64,000 nucleotides of DNA from Laccaria trichodermophora (Eukaryota; Basidiomycota; Agaricomycetes; Agaricales; Hydnangiaceae): the NCBI GenBank assembly GCA_018417955.1, contig JACTVC010000004.1:1116001-1180000 (forward strand). Direction: 5' to 3'. The notes under the pieces were generated by a model. It saw only the letters and a program-made list of their open reading frames with translations, made no database searches and had not been told where the DNA came from. The translations under genes and the position numbers were made by a program. This document shows, piece by piece, positions 56,767 to 64,000 of this stretch (its first letter is position 1; each line of letters begins with the position of its first letter).

Positions 56767-59700
56767 GTGCACGTCACTCACCTCAACCACCCCACTCCTT
56801 ATTCCAACCCCTGGTTTGAGTTCTTTGGGACTGTCCACGAACTCGAATTAGAGAGAGGCACTTTCTTGCAGTGGACTTTCCTGCTAGATACGTGCTTCAT
56901 GGACAACTCCATCCATCATCTCAATCCTCCAGTGACTGCTTCGGTTAGGCTTGATCCAGACGCGATCTGGGTGGGATTGAACTCAGATACGTCCCTTATC
57001 AGAGATTCAACTATAATCTTCAAAGATCTTCCAGATCCGGGATGGAGCATTGAGGACTTCTCAGACGACTGGTGGCTACCACTTTTATGATTAATCTATG
57101 ACAGTTGTCCTTGAGGCAATTTGTTATTTGCCATGTGTTTTTATGAAAGAGATTTCATTAGAATAGCCCATCCATTTCATTCATTTTGTCATTGGAGTTT
57201 TTCATTACCAGACCCTTTCATTGCTGATTTCATTGCAATTTTTCATTTACTGGTGTGTTTTCATTACCATTTCTTAGGATTTTCATTAGGATATTTCATT
57301 GGGTCCTCTGGCGCTTTCATTACCATTTCATTGAGTTTTCATTAGGATATTTCATTCTGCCCTCTGATACTTTCATTGCCATTTCATTGAATTTTCATTA
57401 GGATATTTCATTGGGTTCTCTGGCGCTTTCATTGCCATTTTATTGAATTTTCATTAGAATATTTCATTCTGCCCTCTGCCACTTTCATGTCCATTTCATT
57501 GAATTTTCATTAGGATATTTCATTGGGTTGTCTGGCACTTTCATTGCCATTTCATTGAGTTTTCATTAGGATATTTCATTCTGCCCTCTGGCACTTTCAT
57601 TGCCATTTCATTGAATTTTCATTAGGATATTTCATTGGGTTCTCTGGCGCTTTCATTGCCATTTCATTGAATTTTCATTAGAAGATTTCATTAGGTTCTC
57701 TGGCGCTTTCATTGCCATTTCATTGAATTTTCATTAGAAGATTTCATTCTTCCCTCTGGCCCTTTCATTGCCATTTCATTGAATTTTCATTAGGATATTT
57801 CATTGGGTTGTCTGGCACTTTCATTGCCATTTCATTGAATTTTCATTAGGATATTTCATTCTGCCCTCTGGTGCTTTCATTGCCATTTCATTGAATTTTC
57901 ATTAGAATATTTCATTGGGTCCTCTGGCGCTTTCATTACCATTTCATTGAGTTTTCATTAGGATATTTCATTCTGCCCTCTGATACTTTCATTGCCATTT
58001 CATTGAATTTTCATTAGGATATTTCATTGGGTTCTCTGGCGCTTTCATTGCCATTTCATTGAATTTTCATTAGGATATTTCATTGGGTTCTCTGGTGCTT
58101 TCATTGCCATTTCATTGAATTTTCATTAGAATATTTCATTCTTCCCTCTGGCCCTTTCATTGCCATTTCATTGAATTTTCATTAGGATATTTCATTCTGC
58201 CCTCTGGCGCTTTCATTTCCATTTCATTGAATTTTCATTAGAATATTTCATTCTTCCCTCTGGCCCTTTCATTGCCATTTCATTGAATTTTCATTAGGAT
58301 ATTTCATTGGGTTGTCTGGCACTTTCATTGCCATTTCATTGAATTTTCATTAGAATATTTCATTAGGTTCTCTGGCACTTTCATTGCATTTTCATTACAA
58401 TATTTCATTCAGCTCTCTGGCTCTTTCAATACCTTTTCTTAGAATTTTCATTTGGATATTTCATTGGGTCCTCTGGCACTTTCATTAACATTTCATTACA
58501 ATTTCTTAAATTTCCCATTAGGATATTTCATTGAGCATCTTGACCATTTCATTACTTCTCATTAGGTTGTTGCATTGGTGCTTTCATTACTATTTCTTAG
58601 ATTTCTCATTAGGATATTTCATTGGGCCCTTTGACGCTTTCATTACTGGAAACCATGATCATATCACATGGGTTGTTTGGGAAATTGGTCATGTGATCAC
58701 CCTCCCAACAACCCAAACAACCCATGTGATATGATCATGGTTTCCAGTAATGAAAGCGTCAAAGGGCCCAATGAAATATCCTAATGAGAAATCTAAGAAA
58801 TAGTAATGAAAGCACCAATGCAACAACCTAATGAGAAGTAATGAAATGGTCAAGATGCTCAATGAAATATCCTAATGGGAAATTTAAGAAATTGTAATGA
58901 AATGTTAATGAAAGTGCCAGAGGACCCAATGAAATATCCAAATGAAAATTCTAAGAAAAGGTATTGAAAGAGCCAGAGAGCTGAATGAAATATTGTAATG
59001 AAAATGCAATGAAAGTGCCAGAGAACCTAATGAAATATTCTAATGAAAATTCAATGAAATGGCAATGAAAGTGCCAGACAACCCAATGAAATATCCTAAT
59101 GAAAATTCAATGAAATGGCAATGAAAGGGCCAGAGGGAAGAATGAAATATTCTAATGAAAATTCAATGAAATGGAAATGAAAGCGCCAGAGGGCAGAATG
59201 AAATATCCTAATGAAAATTCAATGAAATGGCAATGAAAGGGCCAGAGGGAAGAATGAAATATTCTAATGAAAATTCAATGAAATGGCAATGAAAGCACCA
59301 GACAACCCAATGAAATATCCTAATGAAAATTCAATGAAATGGCAATGAAAGCGCCAGATAGTCTAATGAAATATCCTAATGAAAATTCAAAGAAACGAAA
59401 ATGAAAGCGCCAGAGGGCCTAGTGGGAGTCCTAATGAAAATGGTAATGAAAGCACAGCTCTAAATGAAAAATCGCAATGAAATTAGGAATGAAAGGGTTT
59501 AGAATGTGGACTGGATATTTCATTTCGCTTGCCCATACTTTATGAAAGACAAAATGAATGAAATAGATGGGCCATCCTAATGAAATCTCTCTCATAAAAA
59601 CACATGGCAAATAACAAAAAGGCTGTAGGACAGTTGTCATTGATTAATCATAAATAGTGGTAGCCACTAGTGCTCAGACGTTGGACAAATCATCCCAATC

Positions 59701-60450
59701 GACTTCGCCCGCGACCCTGATTGGTTTAGAGAAGACGAACAGTGGGCCCCGTGGATCCCCACCTCTTTCCTCCTCACAGAGAGGCTGTGGTTCGACAAAA
59801 TGGAAACAGCCATCCCAGTTGAGGAACACATCAGCGGTTGGTGCATGGCCCTGCACTTCAGGGAGGCCTGCAACAATGACCTAGTTCAAGTTCAAACCAG
59901 CATTCACGGAATTGTCGAAATGGACCCCCGTTTTCCCATCAGAGCGAAAGTCCCAAAGTTCTACCCTACCCAACGACTTCAGAAGCTCCATCTCTCAGCG
60001 AAACACGCCCAGATCGATGCAGCGCAAGCAAAACGATCCGTCCTACAGGCCATCGCCTTCATGTCTTGGTGGACGGCAGTGGTTTCGGATTGGGAGACTG
60101 ATCTATTCGAGAGCATGGTCAATCTTATTAGCAGCTTCGTCACTACAATCAAAGGGAGGAGAGGGGTTATCTGCTATCTGGAGAAAGATTGGAGCGTCAT
60201 CAACGTCCCTCTTTACATACAGAACAAAATTCCTTTTTTCTACCTCTGGGACTTCGAAGCGAGGTCCGACAATCACTTTAGTCGCTTGAACCCCACTTTG
60301 AACATGACTTATTGGTCTGTAAGGAAAGGCACACACCTACGGATTCCAACCGGCCTTGAAGAAGATGATTTGAATAAGATCGCGCATCACACAATCAAGC
60401 TCGATGAATTTTTTCAAGAGGTCTTTTCATACTCGCAACCTGTGATATAG
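56767..60450 (+). pseudogene. Third ORF of gypsy copy 2, interrupted by a fold-back element
   Basis: The first part (56767-57067) reads from HVTHLNHPTPYSNPWFEFFG to GWSIEDFSD. A near-cognate GTG is the first start seen in frame; no ATG lies close by. The 2.6 kb fold-back element and one 8 bp duplication intervene. The frame resumes at 59681 as VGQIIPIDFARDPDWFRED and continues through WCMALHFREACNNDLVQVQT and FMSWWTAVVSDWETDLFESM to the stop at 60450, with no stop or shift. The total is about 360 residues, rich in Trp and in aromatic/acidic pairs. I recognise it only as an uncharacterised product encoded downstream of pol in some mushroom gypsy elements. It differs completely from the zinc-knuckle ORF of copy 1. 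Confidence 0.6.
57068..59672. mobile_element. Fold-back element with TTTCATT arrays and 8-bp duplication
   Basis: CTCAGACG occurs directly before (57060-57067) and after (59673-59680). The inverted ends share GTGGCTACCACT followed by TATGATTAATC. The left arm holds some twenty copies of a roughly 56 bp unit (TTTCATTGCCATTTCATTG, TTTTCATTAGGATATTTC, CTCTGGCGC). The right arm holds seven or eight copies in inverse order, so the arms differ in length. The centre (58655-58745) is a near-perfect hairpin around CCATGATCATATCACATGGG. Nothing is encoded. Removal restores the host ORF exactly. Confidence 0.9.
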
Positions 60451-60733
60451 GATTGGAAGGGAATGCCCAGAGGCCATAGTCAAACAGTGGTATATAGCTA
60501 GATTTGGATATCTTACATAATATATTGATCTTTTGTCTTGAACCACCACCTTGTCAGCAGTCTTGCCATCCTCTTGCACTACATGTAGTGCTTTGTATAA
60601 CTGTACTTCCTACAGTATGCATAATCATGTTGGGCCAGCTGAGTATCTTGTAACTGCTCATTGCTCACTCATGGGTGTTGATCCCAGATCCACCCATTCT
60701 TGCCTCCTCCTTCCCTCTTGGCTTCAGCTATGT
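60451..60733. other. No recognisable gene
   Basis: Non-coding DNA between the end of the gypsy ORF and the next fragment. A purine-rich GGATTGGAAGGGAATG just after the ORF could be a polypurine tract, but no LTR is found behind it. Confidence 0.4.
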
Positions 60734-61311
60734 GAGAAGTTCAGAGTGAACGCTTCACACAACCTTTTGACCCTCCCCTCTTTCAGTCTTACTCCATCTT
60801 CATCATTGATTTCGAAGGGTGGAAACGCAGACCCATCAAATACTCTGACGACGTGTTAACTTCTTTCACCAAACTCTACTACTACACTACACTAGATGAA
60901 GGAGAAGGTCGATTCAAGACTCTCCTCTTTTGGAGGTGGCGTAAGCGCAAACCAACAGACGAATACCTTCGCCGTCAATATAAGCCGTCACTACCAGGTG
61001 AAGACAACACGACAACCATTCGAGAACTATGGAGGTTCAGCTACGGGCCAAAGTCAGGAATTCTCTACGACGTCGAGACGGGCCTAGCTGTCAAGCAAGC
61101 AAATTCCGAAGCAAAACCGCCTTCACTACTCCAACAGATCAGCAGTACGACGACCAAAGCGAAATTGCTAGACCGTTTATCGGACGGATCTGTCGGACTA
61201 GCACCCGATGATATGACAGTCGACGACGATAGCGCAGACACCGAGTCGACTAACGAAGAGTTCCTCTGCGTCCAGTTCGAAGAGCTTTCAGATGAATTGT
61301 ACCAGCCCTAG
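60734..61311 (+). pseudogene. Protein fragment of unknown family, ends at a shared boundary
   Basis: This open frame of about 190 residues reads ERFTQPFDPPLFQSYSIF, EGWKRRPIKYSDDVLTSF, then a basic RFKTLLFWRWRKRKPTDEYL stretch. The tail is acidic (DDMTVDDDSADTESTNEEF). It has no start codon of its own in frame after the TGA near 60730, so it is a 3' exon or a fragment. It stops three bases before TGTAAGAATTGACC, the sequence that also ends the gene at 7721-9729. This suggests that both were interrupted by the same kind of element. No domain is recognised. Confidence 0.45.
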
Positions 61312-62596
61312 CTGTAAGAATTGACCAAATTCTCGTGGACTTGGGCACAAAATGCTATTGCATAGGGCCTGCATCCATCCACTTGTCAAAAGACAAAAAT
61401 TTCCACCCTCTGTTTTTTCAAAATAAATGTCCAGGATTTTTGGAATAAATGTTCTGTTTTGATTCCGTGTGGATATAATAACCCTAGGTTGGGTTTCATG
61501 CAGGTTCCATGTGGGAAAAATGTTTTCCGTATGGTTCAACCATCAATACATCATTTGTTGTGGCTATTTTTGGTTTTGTATCATTCTATGTAGCTATTTT
61601 TGGTTTTCTCGGCTTCTTTGAATAAAATGATTCCTTGGAAACCATCCGAAAGCGCCAGCTGCCACGAAAATTTGTTTTTTCCATCATCCGAAAGCGTGCA
61701 GATATGTTGTCCGCTTTGATTTGCCATCAATATACCTTTTGCGACGTTTTCCCGCTTCTATTTTTGGCTTGCACTTCATCATCCCATCAATTGCTCCCCC
61801 CACGCATCAAAAATCACAGATGCATCTGTCAGAATGCCTCCAATATGTCTTCCCCATCTATCCCTTCCGTGTTTCTGTGTTTTTCTGTATGTTGCTATTT
61901 TTTTTTTTTTTGTTATCATTACTTCTCGTGCACTCCTTTACCATCCCGAATGTCTTTCTTTCTTTTTTTTTTTTTTTTCAACTCCGTGCCTTTGTCCCCC
62001 ATCTCGGGCCGACGCTCAGACATCTCGGGCATACGCTCAGATGAGTGTTCAGTGCGCAATCTGATTCAGCGCCAAATCTCCCCACCATCGATTTCATATT
62101 TACGCAAACGCATCAATCACGTGCACAAGCAGCGACGCCAAACGTTAGAGTTCATTTAGAAGGTGGCGAGAGTTTTACGCTAAGAAACGTGCCTCTCTAA
62201 GAGAAAAAAATTCCTACCCACTTGGACACATAACTTGATATGATTTGAACCCGGGACAGCCATGCGCAGTTTACCGCTGAGTAAAGTTCAACCGACTTTT
62301 GTATTAAACGTAGGCCGAACAATTACAAGAAAAGGCAATAGCCCGAGAGCCCAAGAAGTAAGTACGTGAGACTACAAGTAAGTAAATCCCGCGAAACGTC
62401 AACCCAAAAAAATATGTGAGAGCCCAAGATCTAACAGACTACAAATAAGTCAGTCTCACGAAACGTCAAACGAGTGCGTGAGGGTTCAAATACGCGAGAG
62501 TCAAGGCCAACGAAGCCGAGCAGACGAAGTTTTAGAAAATATGATGTGCCGTAGGGAAGTTGTTGAGAGAGCGAAAGAGGGGGGGCTAGCATTTGC
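61312..62596. other. Non-coding flank of the second KDZ-type unit
   Basis: It begins with the boundary sequence shared with 9725. The rest is AT-rich with T-runs near 61895-61910 and 61960-61980, and no gene is supported. On the minus strand, 62229-62290 has A- and B-box-like motifs (CTCAGCGGTAAAC and GGGTTCAAATC), paired ends AACTT/AAGTT, and a T-run after them. This is a weak tRNA-like candidate, too short for a tRNA. Confidence 0.45.
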
Positions 62597-64000
62597 CTAG
62601 CGTCGACGTAGCCTTGATGGCTTGGAAGATGGAGCTGGCGGCGTGCTACACAAAAGATGACATGAGCGAGAGATGGTAATGGTTGAGGTAGTACTTACTT
62701 GACACCCAATAGACCGTCAAACACCCACCTCACATCTTCAACGGCGGCCATCCACCCCGGGTCCTCGGTTGGTGGCTCCGAACATGCCGCACCCCACCAA
62801 AAGAGAGTCGCCATAACGGTGAAGAACGCGTTGCGGCCGTGTTTGTTGACTGCCGACCAATCTTGGCCACCCGCTGAGACTCGGCGATGTGATCGGTCGA
62901 GGGGGCCTTCCACCTCAGACACTGCGCGCCATGTTGGTTGCAGCCCCTTCCACCACTTCCACCAATTTTCTTGAAAGACCGCGACGTCTGAGACCTTTGG
63001 CTGTGTCGAGCGTCCTCGAGAAATCCAGTAATGGACCTCTGGCGGTCTGTTGTCCGACCTGAATCCTGCTGAGCGTGGGCCTGGTGCGAAGTCGGTGCGT
63101 TTCTCATGATCCGTGAAGTGATTGATGAGCGACGTAAACTCCCGGCCTAAATTCTGGCCAGAAAGTAATTTGTGGGCATCTCTGAACCAAGAAGGCCAAG
63201 CAGGATCTGCCTGTCCACCGGTAAGAGACGAGGCGCTCTCGTTAGATGATGGTGATGGGATAGTTTCCAATAGGGAGGTGCTGCACACGGAAGAAGCGCA
63301 AGGCGGGATAACGAGGGCATCCACTGGGGGGGATGGCAAGAGATGAGCGGCTGGCGGAGATGGCAACGCAGAAGCGTTCGATGGAGACGGCAAAGCAGTG
63401 CTGACGTTGATCTTGATGGTATCGACGTCAGCGTTGACAGGCGCCTTGGGATCCTTCCAACGCCTCGGATCCATACTGGTCTTCCTGGTGCTTTTTCCAG
63501 CCATTATCTGTGGCACCACTTCGTCGTCGTTGTCGTTGTCTTCGTCTTCGTCTTCCTCGTCCTCGTCCTCGTCCTCGTCCTCTCCCAAGTGCTCGTCTTG
63601 AGAATCCGAATCCGAATCCGAATCGTTTGCCGACGCCTCAGCATCGGACTGGACAGTTGCTTTGCGACGTTTATTTGGCTTCTTCTTTACTTCTTTACCC
63701 TTCTTGGTTTTGCGCTGACTTTTCTTCACCTTCTTTTCAGTGCTTCTCTTCCGCTTACGCCCGCCGTCTGCTAAACCCGAGGGATTAGAGGATTTGGTAG
63801 AGTTGGTGAAGGGGCCTGGTGGAGCAGTCGAGGAAGAAGGGCCAGCATGCGTATTGGTAGGGTTTTCCGTGGAGGGGCCGTGTGGAGGGGTCGAAGAGGA
63901 AGGACTGGAATGCATAGGGGCAGCGTCGGAGGGTAACGCGCGCGCGCGCTGCTCGTCAACAGCTAATGAAAAGAAACAATCCATGTACAATTAGTGATGG
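62597..64000 (-). CDS. Paralogue of the conserved KDZ-linked protein (partial)
   Basis: This is the C-terminal part of a second copy of the protein at 10807-13325, running out of the window. Spliced to the exon that starts at EQRARALPSD, it has a Ser/Pro-rich linker, a basic block (GRKRKRSTEKKVKKSQRK), a long Asp/Glu run encoded by CTCGTC repeats, and the shared KTSMDPRRWKDP motif. The folded end follows (WPSWFRDAHKLLSG, ENWWKWWKGLQPTWRAVSE, KHGRNAFFTVMATLFWW). A last intron (62637-62696) joins GLLGV to a short basic tail ending RLRRR at 62597. The order of motifs matches the first copy throughout; the disordered parts have diverged strongly. There is no stop or frameshift, so this copy also looks functional. 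Confidence 0.7.

Noticed and set aside
57090..59640. CRISPR-like or coding interpretation of the TTTCATT array
   Set aside because: Units repeat in full without spacers, are inverted in the second arm and encode only low-complexity frames.
62229..62290. tRNA gene on the minus strand
   Set aside because: A- and B-box-like motifs are present, but the length (about 60 nt) and missing anticodon arm rule out a functional tRNA.

Overview
The window looks like an accessory, transposon-dense stretch of a mushroom-forming fungus (Basidiomycota, Agaricomycetes). The reasons are short 45-70 nt spliceosomal introns, KDZ transposases with a CxC2-type cysteine cluster, a fungal TET/JBP dioxygenase beside one of them, a fungal NACHT (NLR-like) protein and chromodomain Ty3/gypsy elements. 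No ordinary housekeeping gene is visible apart from a scrap of histone H2B.

Layout. 1-4.1 kb: the end of a decayed KDZ transposase facing an apparently intact TET/JBP gene, tail to tail. 4.2-6.5 kb: a tRNA-Ser-like sequence, a higher-order satellite and a TTGGGCCCAA array. 7.7-9.7 kb: a multi-exon gene of unknown function. 9.7-20.6 kb: a gene block that looks like one large KDZ element, with a conserved protein on the minus strand, then an RNase H1-N-like protein, two small basic proteins and an intact KDZ transposase on the plus strand. A second copy of the left part of this block, with the same boundary sequence and a paralogue of the minus-strand gene, starts at 61.3 kb and runs off the window. 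21.2-23.0 kb: a disordered, repeat-rich protein. 24.9-28.7 kb: a NACHT protein followed by a long series of intron-like units separated by exactly three nucleotides. 28.7-37.7 kb: a gypsy chromovirus on the minus strand with an extra zinc-knuckle ORF and one nested DNA element. 39.6-41.5 kb: an H2B remnant and a decayed tyrosine recombinase. 42.6-60.5 kb: a second gypsy element on the plus strand, broken by a dimeric hAT-like element, a 4.9 kb palindrome and a 2.6 kb fold-back element.

How it fits together. Decayed ORFs can be read through in one frame across premature stops, and at least 14 of these stops are TGA. Most sit where arginine is expected, which is what CpG deamination (CGA to TGA) would leave. 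A TET-type enzyme carried next to a KDZ element fits a contest between DNA methylation and mobile elements. The best candidate for something undescribed is the single-codon micro-exon array at 26.75-28.72 kb. The fold-back elements and an LTR pair differing by a 175 bp internal inversion are further unusual structures. All calls come from reading the sequence and from memory of protein families; no search was run.
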